DNA from: Protopterus annectens
Lineage: Eukaryota; Chordata; Ceratodontiformes; Protopteridae
Assembly: GCF_019279795.1 (NCBI RefSeq)
Contig: NC_056738.1
Span: forward strand, 405,780,745 to 405,844,744
DNA: 64,000 nucleotides
Direction of reading: 5' to 3'
In this document: positions 23,041 to 35,792 of the stretch, piece after piece
Layout of the letters: each line of letters opens with the position of its first letter
Position numbering within the stretch: the first letter of the stretch is position 1
The notes under the pieces: model-generated
What the model was told of the DNA's origin: nothing
Database searches by the model: none
Seen by the model: the letters and a program-made list of their open reading frames with translations, nothing else
Made by a program: the position numbers and the translations under genes

Positions 23041-24704
23041 GTTGCAGTATTAGGCTTGTCTCACTCTCAAGATACTTTAATTCTCTTTTACCTAATTTAA
23101 AAGATTTCCCTCCAGCTGAAGTGTTTTCCGTACCAACCTGGAGTTAAAAGCTATTATCCTATACCAAAAGTTTGGTAGCATCAGCAAAATGTGCATGGTA
23201 TAGGTACCGAGGCAGCACAAATTATGCCCACTAGTTTTTCGGTGTCCCTAGCTAGAAAAGCATATCTGTTTTATTTTATGTCTGCCCTACTTTAAATCAA
23301 TTTATTTTCAAGCATTTGCCTTTCTTGTACGTCTCCTTGTTTGTCATCATTACTATGAATTATTTGCATTCATGTCATGTACCAGAAATGTGCCGTCATG
23401 TATTTGGGCAAACACATACTGTGTTCATGCAAAATCCATCTTTGCTAACTTACATCAATGCTATGATAATCTTTATCTTTTGATCTTGTAAGGAGTACAT
23501 ATAACCTTCATTTGTATTCTGGCACAGATTAGGTACAATTTCTGCTGCCTTCCTCTGGCCAAATTACATTATGTCATTGTTGGGGCACACATGCAGTATT
23601 TGTCACTGCACAGCATGGCAGATCTAGTTTCACTAACTGTCAGCACTATGAATAAACTCAGCACTCACAGGTAACCTTCTCACACAAACTGCCATTGCTC
23701 AGATCACATATATAATTCTCTCTGATCCCTTTGCATTTTTTATTTTCAGTATTTCTCTCTTGCCATTTAGTCTTCCCACATTTTTTTTCACTTAGATACA
23801 ATATCTTGAATTTCTTTTTTGGGAATCAGCCTGCGACACATTGCACCAACCTTTTTATTAAATTTGCAACACTGTCTGGACTGCATATGCTGCTTCCCTC
23901 TGTTTATTCATCATTCATTTATTCTTGTTTGCTTGTTGAAGTGCCATTTTCAGATAAGCTTCAGACAGACTACAATTGAATTACAGTAGAAAATTTCACC
24001 CTAGTTTTATACATGCATACATATGTGCATGCATAGAGAGACGCACACACCCATCCCTGGAATAGGATGCATGCGTATCAGAAGTGCATAATATAATGTG
24101 TTTGACATGAATTGAAAAAGCCATGCTGTCTAGACAAATACCTGCTCTCTAGGTTACAATGGTAGATTGCATTAAGCCGACTCTCCTCAGCTGTTTCCGA
24201 CTTCCCTCATCTTCAGCTCTTATTGCTCTCCCTATATACCCTTCATGTTCTCTTCCTTAGCTGAAGTACCTCTACCTTTTCCCCAAAATTAACTCTTCAG
24301 ATTAACCATACACTCATACCTTTTGTCCACCGACTTCACAATCAGTAACTAGCCCTTATCAAAACTATGTCTAGAAGTCATCCTCTATGACTATAAATTC
24401 TATGCAAAATCTTTTCTTTTCACTTACCCCGTTTTCCCCATCTCTCTTACTTCAAATCCTATATTCATACAAATTTGATAAATGTCTCTAACCCTTGTCC
24501 TGTCATAACAGACAGCCCATCTGTCTGTCATGCATACATTTGTCTGTGATACAATATGCTTTGTACACTTTAAACTGAGCTGTACAATTTGCTGTACTTT
24601 TACCACCGTTACTTCTGTAGACTGCAGATTTTGCTATTCTAAATGCACTTCTAGTTTATCATCTTTAGTGAAATTGTAAATGTAAATGTCATTTACTGAA
24701 TGTT
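23041..24704. other. Non-coding stretch, nothing recognised
   Basis: AT-rich DNA with short open frames on both strands and no domain. No clear repeat boundary was found. Confidence 0.45.
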
Positions 24705-24790
24705 TTTCTCCAGGCTTCCACTGAAAATGGGATTTGTCCCGTCAGACTTACCTGATAAATAGAGAAATAAATAATAATAATGAATTCATG
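24705..24790 (+). mobile_element. L2-like LINE 3' tail fragment
   Basis: A CTCCAGGCTTCCACTGAAAA-like block is followed by GGGATTTGTCCCG and an AAATAAATAATAATAAT run. It resembles the end of the L2-like element at 31157-31260 (read on the minus strand) and the tail at 26640-26845. Only the 3' end is present. Confidence 0.5.
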
Positions 24791-25712
24791 CACTGCACAA
24801 ATTGCACTGTTGAATATACGCATGCATGAGCACTTCATTTCATAAGGCACATCCATTTCTACAGAGCATGCATAAGTCTCAAACTACCAGTGGTAGTGTA
24901 AAAGTCATCAGCCTTTAGCAGGCAGTTATATCCCCCAACCTTGAAACAATCTACACACTTGTTCTTAAATGCATCGGTCTTTTCTAGATATTATAAAAGG
25001 GCTTAACAAAAACATTTAACCATTAACTACCTATTATGCATGTGAGGTTACTTAAACTGCTATGTGTATGTCATTTTCTAGAATTTGCACATAGCCACAT
25101 ATTATTTAGTTTTGCTTGCATAACTCTCTGAACAAATACAATACATAACACAAGTGTGTACTTAATCAGTTTGCCATAATGTGTGTGTGTGTATCATATA
25201 CTGTATGTACTCTCACTTCCATCTCCACTAAGTGTTTTTAGTATACTAACATCAGAGTTTCCTCATGTATAAATGAGGACTGTTTACTAGAGATAAGTCT
25301 GTTGAAATACAACAGATAACACAGAGTATTATAACTGTCTTAACAATTATAACCAAGTCATTAATGTATTCGAGAAATTCATCTTGAGACTGAAGCTTGA
25401 TAGGACCTATCATAATTCTTTTTAATATACAGGAAGTTTTAGCAGCCCTTGTCTACTACCAGTAAAAAAGTTTAGGAGTGTGAATAAGAAAGTTATCACA
25501 CACTTTGTGTCACCACAAATGTCAGCAAGAATCAAAGTATACCAGTTATCAATGATCAGTTTTAAAGGCTGTATGATGCCTTGTTCTGCCATGTTTTTGT
25601 TGTGAGGTTGGACTAAGTGTGCGACATCTTTCAAACTAGGTTTCTCATACAGTTTTGTGGTGGCTGCTATCTGCATGGCAGTGTGATCCGCTGTAATAAC
25701 AAGGGTCATATA
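24791..25712. other. Non-coding stretch, nothing recognised
   Basis: No gene or defined repeat. A short GT run occurs at about 25180-25191. Confidence 0.45.
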
Positions 25713-26296
25713 TATGAACCTCACCGTAAGAAGTTTGCAATACCCATGGATCTTATGTATGAACTTCACTGTAAGAAGCTTGCGATACCCAAAGATCTCA
25801 TGTTTTTACCTCACTGTAAGAAGCTTGTAATACCCAGAGATCTCATGTATAAACCTTGCTGTAAGAAGCTTGTGATATCCAGGGATCTCATGTATGAACC
25901 TCGCTGTAAGAAGCTTGTGATATCCAGGGATCTCATGTATGAACCTCACTATAAGAAGCTTGCAATATCCATGGATCTCATGTATGAACCTCACTGTAAG
26001 AAGCTTGTGATATCCAGGGATCTCATGTATGAACCTCGCTGTAAGAAGCTTGCGCTATCCAGAGATCTCATGTATGAACCTCGCTGTAAGAAGCTTGTGA
26101 TATCCAGGATCTCATGTATGAACCTCGCTGTAAGAAGCTTGCGATATCCAGGGATCTCATGTATGAACCTCGCTGTAAGAAGCTTGTGATATCCAGGGAT
26201 CTTATGTATGAACCTCACTGTAAGAAGCTTGTAATACTCAAAGATCTCATGTATGAACCTCGCTGTAAGAAGTTTGCGATATCCAGGGATTTCATG
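25713..26296. repeat. 45-bp minisatellite, 13 units
   Basis: Thirteen head-to-tail units of 45 bp run from TATGAACCTC to GATCTCATG, each with a HindIII-type AAGCTT (AAGTTT in a few). Unit 9, near 26105, has lost one base. Because 45 is divisible by three, the array stays open in a plus frame (repeat peptide YEPRCKKLVISRDLM) and also in a minus frame (RFIHEIPGYHKLLTA), giving frames of up to 190 codons. No start context, signal or domain suggests translation, and flanks of the array are not coding-like. Units differ by a few bases each, mostly GTG/GCG and CGC/CAC variants, so the array is moderately old. Confidence 0.95.
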
Positions 26297-26639
26297 TATG
26301 AACCAGACAAAAAAAGGGATATTCTGATATCAAGTTTAGAGCATAATCAGCAAACTGCATGTATTACAAATAAATTAATAAATAAAAGCAATATAGGTTC
26401 AAGTTGGGGAAGGAAAAAAAAGAGAAATGTGATTAAGGAACAGCAAACTATTCTCTTGGTGAAAAAAATGACTTTCAGTTATTATGAAGCTGTAACTTAT
26501 TCTTTGTTTTAAAAATGGACTGAACTCTGTAGTCTGGATATCATCTGGAAGCATTTGTTTTTTTTTTTTTTTTTTATCTCAGAGAAGACTATACGACAAG
26601 AAAAATTCTAAATCCAAATGGCTTTGAACTCCTTGCTGA
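26297..26639. other. Non-coding flank of the minisatellite
   Basis: It includes an A-rich patch near 26410-26425 and a T-run at about 26557-26575. No gene seen. Confidence 0.45.
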
Positions 26640-26845
26640 CAGGATGACACCAAAACCATAGGCTTCTTCTTGCCTTCTTGGTATTTAGATATTTGCCTGT
26701 GTCAGACTGTGGAGGTATCCCCAATGCTCTGGCCAAATTCCCCCAGAGTAGTATAAATACCACCTTGGGTCTCCCCTGAAAAGAGGCTACTACCCTAGTT
26801 GGACTAACCTGTCAATAAATGTTAAATAAATAAATCAAATAAATT
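26640..26845 (+). mobile_element. L2-like LINE 3' tail fragment
   Basis: The segment GGGTCTCCCCTGAAAAGAGG, then GACTAACCTGTCAATAAATG and AAATAAATAAAT, is the sort of 3' terminus seen in L2-type LINEs. It agrees in layout with the end of the L2-like element at 31157. It is a short 5'-truncated insertion without coding sequence. Confidence 0.5.
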
Positions 26846-27522
26846 GAGAACTATGCATACCTGGCTACACTGAAGCCTGCATTTTAGGAAGACAGACATT
26901 TTACTGCTGGCACGATCTAGCAGTTTTACTTTTACATATAACAACTCTGGGAACTATATGAAACATCGGCTCAAATTTATAGAGGTAAATGCTGGTCGAT
27001 AAAGACAGGAGCACTGCACTATGGTTATTGAGAACTGCCAGCTTTATGCCTGGAATGAAGGTGGGTGATTTTCACAGTAATTATTTGAGCTGGCAGGAAT
27101 AATAAAAAGGATCTGTCTAGATCACTGTAGACACAAGTCAGTCTCCAAAAATCAGTTAATACAGCTTTAAATTCAATCCATCTACCAAACTACTTCATGA
27201 ATTAACTTGATGAGTAAATTATACGGAACACATACAGTGCTAATGAAGGTTGAATGGCATGAAACATTACTTGTCAACACTATATTGATTTTTAGATGGC
27301 TGGTAAAAACCTAGCAATTCAGAGTTTGAAAAGCTGTCTGGCATTTTCTTGCCATTTTTTAACAATTCAGTATGCTGACATGCCATGTTTTATAGTACTA
27401 GCACATATTATTCACAAATCTATTTGTTTATTAACTGTTGTTTGCTGACAGGTCCAAATGGGCTGAGCCTAATTACAGTGGAAATGTAAGCAAATCTCAA
27501 AATCACAGAAATATTCACACAT
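26846..27522. other. Non-coding stretch, nothing recognised
   Basis: AT-rich, with no open frame of interest and no repeat boundary seen. Confidence 0.45.
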
Positions 27523-27539
27523 ATAGAAATACAGAGACA

Positions 27540-27775
27540 GCAGTGGTGGTGCTGCGGTAGCATTGCCGCCTCACAGTAAGACGCTGTCCGGTTCGATTCT
27601 CAGCTAGAGCGTCTTCTGCATGGAGATATGCATGAATGGGCATACCTTCGTTGAAGGTTGTGTGTCAGGGCTGTAACCCGACACGTAAAAATCAACTACC
27701 AATCATTAGCGGACCGGAGTTCTGCTGTGGTGACCCCTCACCGGGAAAAGCCGAAAGACACAAACAAACAAACAA
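27540..27775 (+). mobile_element. tRNA-derived SINE with 17-bp target duplication
   Basis: The most complete 5' end of the three copies: GTGGTGCTGCGGTAGCATTG (A-box region), then GGTTCGATTCTC (B box) at about 27591-27602. The A/C-rich tail ends in repeated ACAAACAA. Flanking direct repeats at 27523-27539 and 27776-27792 (ATAGAAATACAGAGACA) are identical, so the insertion is well dated to after the flanking DNA. Relative to 3514-3770 an internal segment of about 45 bp is missing after the tRNA-like head. Confidence 0.92.
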
Positions 27776-27792
27776 ATAGAAATACAGAGACA

Positions 27793-28204
27793 AAGAACAC
27801 AGGTATAAGGAGTGACAGCTGAATAATTCTTACAAAGTATCACCTATTATTTGATGTTTACTGCATCATTTATGATAAATGATCCAATAAAATACAGAGC
27901 AGCACTCTAGAATGAGTATCTATTTTATTTTAAGCAGGAAAGTAGGCAGATCTGAGGATCATGTTCAGTTGTAAATAGAGATAAAAAGCACAAACAGTCG
28001 TCATTTACAAAATCTAAAGGACTCAGATCTTTGATTGGGTCACTGCACTATGATTGAATGCCAGTACTTCAATGTGCAATTATACCGAAGTGCTTTGGTT
28101 GATGTACTGATCTTCTGAATTTTGTTTTTATATACATTCCTACAACTGTGCAGAATTTAAAATGCTTCCAGTGTTCTGAAACATTATGGGGTAATAATGG
28201 TATG
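27793..28204. other. Non-coding stretch, nothing recognised
   Basis: No gene or repeat boundary recognised. Confidence 0.4.
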
Positions 28205-28345
28205 GAGACGTTATTTATTGGTATGTTGTGGGGGACTTTAATTTTGAAGCACTGTATTGGGCAGTGATGGTGTCTGTACAGGATTGCTGGACTGTGTGGG
28301 TAGGGGCAGTTTTTTCCTTATTGTACCATATTGTGATACCAGAAT
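28205..28345 (+). pseudogene. Possible CR1/L2-type LINE endonuclease scrap
   Basis: The plus strand reads MGDFNFEALYW, like the GDFN..W block of AP-type LINE endonucleases. After one frame change it reads LLDCVG and SFFLI, which resembles the segment that follows in CR1-type elements. No other part of such an element is evident nearby, so this may be a short relic or chance. Confidence 0.35.
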
Positions 28346-31156
28346 TTATACACAAGTCAAGGGGTGGTGGGGTCACAGCCCTCCACACTGCTATGCAAGG
28401 TGGCTTGCCTCCTCGCAAAAAAGCACTTTTTATTTCTTATTTCATTGTACTGGAAGTCAGGGAACTGTGTTTGATAGACTGATTCGCAATGATCTGATGA
28501 ACTGTCAGAAATGCATCTGTTCAAAAACAGGTTATGCTCATAAGCAAGGTAAAAGGGACAATACATTTCTAGGCCCTTCGGTAGGAGTCTCATTATGTAT
28601 AGGTCTCTAATTACATACACTCTGAAAAAGTTACATTTATTTCCTTTACTGTGACAATACACTTTGTATCACATAACTAAATCTCAACAGAACAATTGCC
28701 TATATTTTGTGTCTTTAGAACTGTAGAGGTTTTCTGTAACTGTCTCACAATAATTCTCAGTTCTTTTCCATTAAAGTCTACAAAGCTGTAATTCTTCCTG
28801 ATTCAGACCAAATTTAAATGCAATTCATATTTACACAAAAAGAAACATATGTGATCAAACTAGTGCCCATTTTTCATATGTTCTTACATAAATGCGTGTA
28901 GTAATAAATAATTTTAACCATAATGCATATACAAGATATGCATGCTTTAATTTTCATAAACTATGTCAGGAGCACTTTTAATGGTCTCTCTTTAAGATGA
29001 AAGCAAGGCTGCAATTTTCTGTGAAGTAGGTCAGGAAAAAGTATCGCTTAAAACCTCTGAAGAAGAAGAAAGCAGGACAAAGTAGCAGGACACTACTGGT
29101 ATTACAGATAGGAAGTTTGATATCAGATGGCAGCTGATCAAAGCCAAATATTTTTTTTCAAATTTATAAGCTACAGTAAAACATTAATATCAAAGTGAAG
29201 TAGGCACCTTTTGTTGATCTTCAATTTACTTGCCTAGTACTTATACATGAGAGGTCCCTAAATGACTTGGCTTGCTTTGATAGTGTATGCTGTACAGCAG
29301 CCATTTGTGAAAAATCAGCAGCCTTCCATCTCAAGATATAATGAAAGATTAATGGTTAGGCATTATATTACACTTCTGTGTTTTATAAGTCAGAAATCAC
29401 TGTGTAGTACACTGCTAGCAGGTAATGTAAACCAAAAAGAAATAATGTTCTGAATTTATCTCTGTACACTGTATTTACGAAAGCAGTGTGTTATTGATTA
29501 ATACTGTTTAAAGCTATTACAATTACACTGTAAAAGGTCACAGTTGAAACAACGCTTTTAGGCTCAGCTTAATACCTAAAATAAACAAATAATAAATAAG
29601 CAAAAAAAATATACAATTAATTAACAAGAAAATATTGTGGCACTGCTAAGTTTCCCCATGTATGGCAACAGCAAAGGGATAAAACAGAGTAGAATGCATA
29701 GCACTGGACATCGGAGAACATAACATTAAAAAAATGCAGTTTAATTTAAAAAAAAAAGCAACACTTATGTTTTGTTGGACATGGTAACAAAAGGACACAT
29801 CAATGGTGGCTATTCCTGAGATTCATGAGTAGCCATGTATTACTAGATAGTAGGACTGCAGTAAACAATAAAGTGTAAAATAGCACTGGTGGCAAAACAG
29901 AAGTCTATATAAACAGAGACATAGTTAAGCTGGTAGGTGCAGAATGCTATAACCATTACACTTTTATGTTTAATCCCTCCTCCAAGACACACACAAAGAA
30001 TGTAGTAAGGTCCATCCCACCCACTGCTGTTCAGTCCACAGCACACGTCTCAGTTCTACATGCTCTCCACTCCCTTCGCAGTTCTGGTATGTTGCTCAAT
30101 TACGGATACTTCCACTGTTCTCAGCAAAACACCAAGCAATATTGAAGAGTTTCTTACTTATATGAAGAGTAAGCCTGCAGAATTTACTGATTCATAAAAG
30201 TTCAAAACCTGCAAACTACTATCAGATTATGGGGCATATACCGTTAAGTGCTTCAGTGATGTGAGCATATCACTTGGTACACAGAAGTTCCAGAGAAATC
30301 AGTTTACACTATTGGGAGTCATGCAGCTGTGACAACTTCCTTTCTCTCTATGTGTTATTGATGAAACCTCCTGACATGACATGACATGATGTTAGAGATT
30401 AAAGAAAATATCAGTCAGAATTGAAGAAATACTCCTGCAAAAGTGAAGGCATATTTGCTTTCCAGAATTTCTGTTTCTCTCCATGGAAATATCCCACTGC
30501 ACTTCCAGAATACCTGTGCTTCAACAACCCTGTCTCATACCTAGAAGATTTGGATCCAGAAATCTGACGTATTCCTGCTGAAATATTTGAAGAAGTTTAG
30601 GATTCTGACATGTTGCTGAGGGAGGAAGCCATAAAGGTATTTTGACTCAATTTTCTTGATGAAGAAAAGACAAAATAGCAGTACTTAAAGATATAATTAC
30701 TGTTAGCCTAGATGGAATCCGTCTATTAAACACCTGTTATTAACAAGCATACAAGATCCTACATAGACTATAGATGCATATGCTAATGAGCTAAAAAAAA
30801 AAAACTAAAGAGCCAAAGACTATAAATTTAAGGACCGTGACATTCTCGTATAAGAGACACAATATGTTGTGGTACAATAAAAGATGAAATAAGGGATGGG
30901 CTTTTAAGTGAAACAGTCATGACTTCATCAAAAATACAGGGTAATTGCAGAGTGAGTGGAATTACTAGCACACAGCTAAAAGCATTAGCTGATGAAAAGA
31001 ATATTCTGAAAGATAGCATGCAAGTCAAGGGATAAGACAAAATAAGAAATAAAGCCAGACTGCGTTGTAAAAGTATTAGCTGTGAAAGAGATAGTCATGA
31101 AATATCATACTGAAAGAAAGGATCCAAGATGGTGTGGCTTGCTTAATTCTCATTAT
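28346..31156. other. Long non-coding stretch, nothing recognised
   Basis: About 2.8 kb without a supported gene. Open frames stay below about 100 codons and lack motifs. Low-complexity patches (for example ACATG repeats near 30374-30391 and an A-run near 30794) are all I can point to. Confidence 0.45.
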
Positions 31157-32266
31157 GGTTTGCAGTAAATTTATTTATTTTTTTATTTATTTTGACATTT
31201 GTTAACCGGGATAAATTCAGCTGGGTAGGGGCCCTTTTTCAGCCCAGGCCCTGTGGAGAAAAGCTCCATACAAAACAGTAAATATGAGAAATAAGGCCAT
31301 AAAACAAAACTGATTTTAATATATGATAGCTGGGTAAAATACAAATAACGGCAAGATATTAACAATGTACACTGAGGATGTAGAAGCTTAAAAGAAAATA
31401 TGATTTTATTTTATCAGACAAATATACTGCTAATATCAGATAACCAGCTAAAAGAGTAAGGCGGATTCTAAGTGGCTACAGTAGACCAGGAAAAAATGAA
31501 ATGTAGCAAGAATTGTGGAGGGATATAGAGGTGAGGCTGTGGGACAGAGTACATGAGTGAGGTATGAGGGAAGGACCAAGGAACAGTGTAAGATGTGGAA
31601 GAGGGAAGAGAGGAATAGTTAAGAAGAAGGTTAGGCAGGGTTAAGGCAGGAACAGTGCCATGAGTCAAGGATTCTTTCTCTTAATGCTTTTTTAAAATTG
31701 AGATTATTTGGTGTAGTTATGATGGTTAAAGGAATTTTGTTCCAAACCAAGGCTACTGTACAGCTGTATAGGCTATGGTCTTATTGTCCTTTTAGGCTTG
31801 TAGATTTCCACCAGAAGCTGGTCAAAACTCTGGAGAGAGTGATTAGGAGTGTAGTGAGTAATGAGGGATGAAATGGCTGGGTAGGAAGTGGGTTTATTAA
31901 TAATGGAGTGAGTAAGAGCAGTTGAGAGAGTAGGAACTGGTGAGGCAGTTCAAGCCAATGTAAGGATTTTAGAAATAAGCAGTGGTGTGAGGTATAGGGG
32001 TGATTTGCAGCAAATCTGGTAATTGTACTATAGCAGAGCTCCAGTGAGAGTCACTGAATAGCATGGGAAGAAGACAGGCATTAGCAAGGGACAGTCTAGG
32101 GTTATTGGTAAGGAAATATTTTGTTCTATAAAACATACCAAGTTTTTGGTGATTTTTTAAATATAATTTTGAACCTATAGATCGAATTTTAGTTGATCAT
32201 CAATGATAACGCCCAGGAATTTGATGTGTGTTGCTACATCTATTAAGGTGTTGTCAAGAGATGTAA
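31157..32266 (-). mobile_element. L2-like LINE, 3' portion (C-terminus and tail), left of DIRS copy B
   Basis: The element ends at about 31157 in an AAATAAATAAAT run preceded, on the minus strand, by GAATTTATCCCGGTTAACAA. The C-terminal coding end is visible near 31670-31745 as VWNKIPLTII and LNFKKALRERIL. At 32175-32255 the frame reads HIKFLGVIIDDQLKFDL, the conserved thumb block of jockey/L2-type reverse transcriptases. The element is cut at 32266 and resumes at 37727. Confidence 0.8.
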
Positions 32267-32308
32267 AGTACAGTTTTGTACCTACCATAAATGTAGATGT
32301 TCGAAGAT

Positions 32309-32464
32309 CCACATTGCTGCAGTCCTTACTTATGGGTAGTCCGCTGTCCTCGGTCGGCCCGAATACCAAAGTATTAGGCTGACGTCGGTCATGGGCGCCT
32401 AGATCTGACATCAGAGCGTCAGGGTATAAAGGCGCATGACCGACGTCATATCCTCAGTCTTTTC
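32309..32464 (+). repeat. DIRS copy B, left inverted terminal repeat
   Basis: Reverse complement of 37563-37714 apart from a 3-bp deletion in the right copy at about 37640 (ACG missing). It differs from copy A, for example CTTATGGGTAG instead of CATATGGGTAG, and in the TAGATCTGACATC stretch. Left and right repeats share each variant. Confidence 0.92.
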
Positions 32465-32600
32465 TTGCCCCAGATGTCAGAAGGCCAAACAAGGAAGGCC
32501 ACAGCCAAAAACAAAATACCTCCCAAAAACATGCCCAACAACAACCATCACCTAAAACATAGCACCAAGTCAAACTACAGTGGGGAAGGAGGGAGGTATT

Positions 32601-32700
32601 GACTGCAGCAATGTGGATCTTCGAACATCTACATTTATGGTAGGTACAAAACTGTACTATGTTCTTCATCTCACATTGCTGCAGTCCTTACTTATGGGTA
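32601..32700. repeat. DIRS copy B, internal complementary region
   Basis: The same fused complements of both termini as at 14398-14497. It also carries this copy's own CTTATGGGTAG variant, showing that the internal region and the ends of one element are kept in step. Confidence 0.95.
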
Positions 32701-32737
32701 GAATCCCAAAGCAACGGGAAAGGGAGGATGTTAAAAA

Positions 32738-34556
32738 TCATAAAGCACTAGGGGCTGCTAAAATGCCCTGTAAAATTGCAGTGGCAAATCCAGCCCTAGA
32801 CTTAGAATAAAGAGGAAGGTGGTAATGTTTAGAAAAAGTATGCACTGAACTCCAAGTAGCTGCCTCCAAAATGTCTTTTGTAGCTATCCCCCTTAGAAAG
32901 GCCGTAGAAGTAGCAGTAGCCCTAGTGGAATGAGGCCTGATTCCAGCCGGAATCTCCTTACCATGATGGGAATAACAGAAAGAAATACAAAACCCAATCC
33001 ATTTAGAAATAGTTTGTTTTGAAACAGGTTTACCCTGTGAACCCAAAGCAAAAGAAATAAACAACTGCTGAGACTGTCTGAACTCCTTGGTTCTGCTCAA
33101 ATAATAACGCAACTGCCTGTGAATATCCAAAGTATGCATAATTTTCTCCCCTTTATTTTGGGGGGTTGCATAAAAAGTAGGCAAATGAATAGTTTGGTTT
33201 AAGGCCACACTAGAAACCACTTTAGGCATGAAGGAAGGATTAGTACGCAAAGATACCCTATCCTTATGAAAAATCAGGAAAGGCTCCACTGCCATGAGGG
33301 CCTGTAATTCAGAAACCCTTCTTGCAGAGGTAATGGCCAACAAAAAAGCAGTTTTCCATGACAAATACTTTAACTCGGCAGTAGCTGCAGGCTCAAAAGG
33401 TTGTAGAGTAAGTTTTTCCAACACAAAATTGAGATCCCAAGCAGGAGTAGGAGCTCTACGTGGGGGGTCTTATATTCTTTGCCCCTCTAAGAAATTGCTT
33501 AAACAAAGGATGAGAGAATAAGGGAGGGTCACAATCATAGTGAGCAGAAATGGCTGCAGCATGGACCTTTATCGAGGAGAAAGACAAACCCTTGTCCAAT
33601 AACTCAGTAAGATATTGAAGAGCAACACTTAAATCAGGTTTGGAGACATCAAAGTCCTTTCCTTTGCTCCAAATAAAAAATCTCCTCCATTTATCAGCGT
33701 AAACTTTCCTGGTACTAGGCCTCCTGGCCTCCAAAATAACATACAAAACTTGTTGTGGAAGCTGAGACCCTCCAGAGTCTAAAACAGAACATGCCAGGCT
33801 GTTAGATGCAGAGACTGAATCTTGACATTGAGGAAGTGATTGCCCTCTTGTGACAAAAGGTGCGGAATTAAAGGCAGAGGCCATGGAGGCTCTCGTACTA
33901 AACTCCTCAGTAGTGGGTACCAGTGTTGTCGAGGCCAATCCGGTGCTATCAAAATCATGGTTGGCTTGTCTTGTCTGGCCTTCAAAAGTACCTTGGGAAG
34001 AAGAGGCAGAGGTGGAAAGGCATATACATGCAGATTGTTCCAACTGAATGATAGAGCGTCCACCTTCCAAGCTGTGTGATGAAACATTTTTGTGCAAAAC
34101 TTTGGCAACTGGTAATTTAGTGGAGAAGCGAACAGATCTATGTCTGGAGTTCCCCATAACACTGTCAACTTTTGAAATACATGAGGATCCAATTTCCACT
34201 TGTGAGGATCCACTATTTGTCTGCTCAACACATCTGCTAAGGAGTTCTGTGCTCCTGGTAGAAACCTTGCCTGAAGATTGAGGTGTAGATTGAGAGCAGT
34301 TTCCCACAAAATCATCGCTTGCCTGCAAAGAGGGTATGAATGGGTTCCCCCTTGCTTGTTGATGTACCACATGACAGTAGTGTTGTCTGTTTGAATCAAC
34401 ACCTGCCCTGGGTGAAGTAAATCTTTGAAAGCCATCAATGCAAACTGGACTGCTAACATTTCCTTCAAGTTGATGTGCAAATGTTGGAGTTTGACAGGCC
34501 ACGTGTCTTGCACCCATTTTCCATTGAGGTGTGCTCCCAAGCCTTGTCCGAGGCAT
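32738..34556 (-). pseudogene. DIRS copy B tyrosine recombinase
   Basis: The frame 34556-33456 includes ARRPSTRKVYADKWRRF and ends in a frameshift at 33460-33467, where a G-run has one more base than copy A. The frame 33424-32738 then continues with TSARRVSELQAL, the full linker where copy A has a stop, HSTRATATS and SKHYHLPLYS. All catalytic residues (Arg, His-x-x-Arg, Tyr) are present. One indel separates the N-terminal DNA-binding part from the catalytic domain. Confidence 0.9.
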
Positions 34557-35792
34557 CTGTCGTTAGAATCTGACTCGCCTCTGGCCGGGTCACAGAGAGT
34601 CCCTTGTTTAGGTGACATTCCTGAGCCCACCACAAAACTCCTTCTGAATGCAAGGTATTATCTGAATGACAGTGTCTAGATCTTGGCAGTGCTGTGTCCA
34701 TACATTTTTGAGATACCATTGAAGCTTCCTCATATGCAATTTGGCATTGGGAAGCACCAGAATACAAGATGCCATGAACCCCAAGGCTTGAAGGACTGTC
34801 CTTGCAGTCAGCCTGGACCGTAGAGACATTTGATGGAAATAAAGAGAAAGGCTTCTTTGTTTGTCCGGGGTCAAAAAAGCCATCTTGGAAGCTGTATTCA
34901 GTCTCACACCCAGAAAGCACATGTCCTGAGAGGGTACTAGACTGGACTTTGTTTCGTTCACAGAATACCCTAGGCATCTCAACACTGCCATCACATACTG
35001 TAGATGATGAAGAAGTTCGCCCTTTTCTTGTGCAATAATCAGGCAATCGTCCAAATAAGGATAAATCTGTATTCCTCTTAGTCTGAAAAAGGCTATCACT
35101 GGAGCCAGAACCTTTGTGAACACTCTGGGCGCAGTAGATAAGCCAAAGGGCAATGCAGGGAACTGATAATGTAAATTTCCAGCCCGAAAACGCAGGTACC
35201 TCCTGCAACTGGGCCTGATAGGAACATGAAGGTAAGCCTCTTTGAGATCCAGAGTAACCATCCAGTGATCTTTTCCCAACAGAGGTAAAAGTTGTTGTAA
35301 AGTCAGCATCTTGAACTTTGGAATGTCCAGGTAAGTGTTGAGGATAGATAAATCCAAAATTGGTCTCCACGTGTTCCCTTTCTTTGGAACTAGAAACAGG
35401 CGAGAATAAAATCCTAGGCCCACTTCTGACAGAGGAACTGGCTGTATAGCTCCTATTTGAAGAAGTAAAGAAATTTGTTTGTGAGCCTCTATCCTTTGCC
35501 GAGGAGGGACGTCTGGCATGCCTTTGAAAGGAGGCATGGTATGGAAATAGAACTTGTAACCTCGGTTTATAATGTCCAATACCCATTTGTCCTGGGTGAC
35601 TAAATGCCAATTTTGTTTGAAATGAGCCAACTTTCCTCCCAAAGGAGCTGCCAGGCAAGAAGAATCTGGCAGCTGAAAATGCAGGTCATTGGGCCTTTTT
35701 ACGAAAGGACTGGCCCCTGCCCTCACCAGCAGATTGAGCAGGCGAACTCCATTGTCTCGGCCTGAAGGTACTCTGAGCTCTGCCCCTACCAC
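33779..35792 (-). pseudogene. DIRS copy B reverse transcriptase and RNase H
   Basis: The frame 35792-34608 begins MVGAELRVPS and includes LVPKKG, WRPILDLSILN, TLDLKEAYLHVPI, LPFGLSTAPRVF and IYPYLDDCLII with the catalytic YLDD near 35031-35065. The RNase H part is in frame 34633-33779 (KEMLAVQFAL, QTDNTTVMWYINKQGG, ADVLSRQ), shifted relative to the reverse transcriptase over a 26-base overlap. The start overlaps the end of ORF1. Size and order match DIRS ORF2. Confidence 0.9.

Noticed and set aside
25713-26296. CRISPR-like array
   Set aside because: Units are contiguous with no unique spacers, and the genome is a vertebrate one.
25617-26512. 190- and 132-codon frames as a repeat protein gene
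   Set aside because: The openness follows from a 45-bp tandem unit; the opposite strand is open too, and no coding context is visible.
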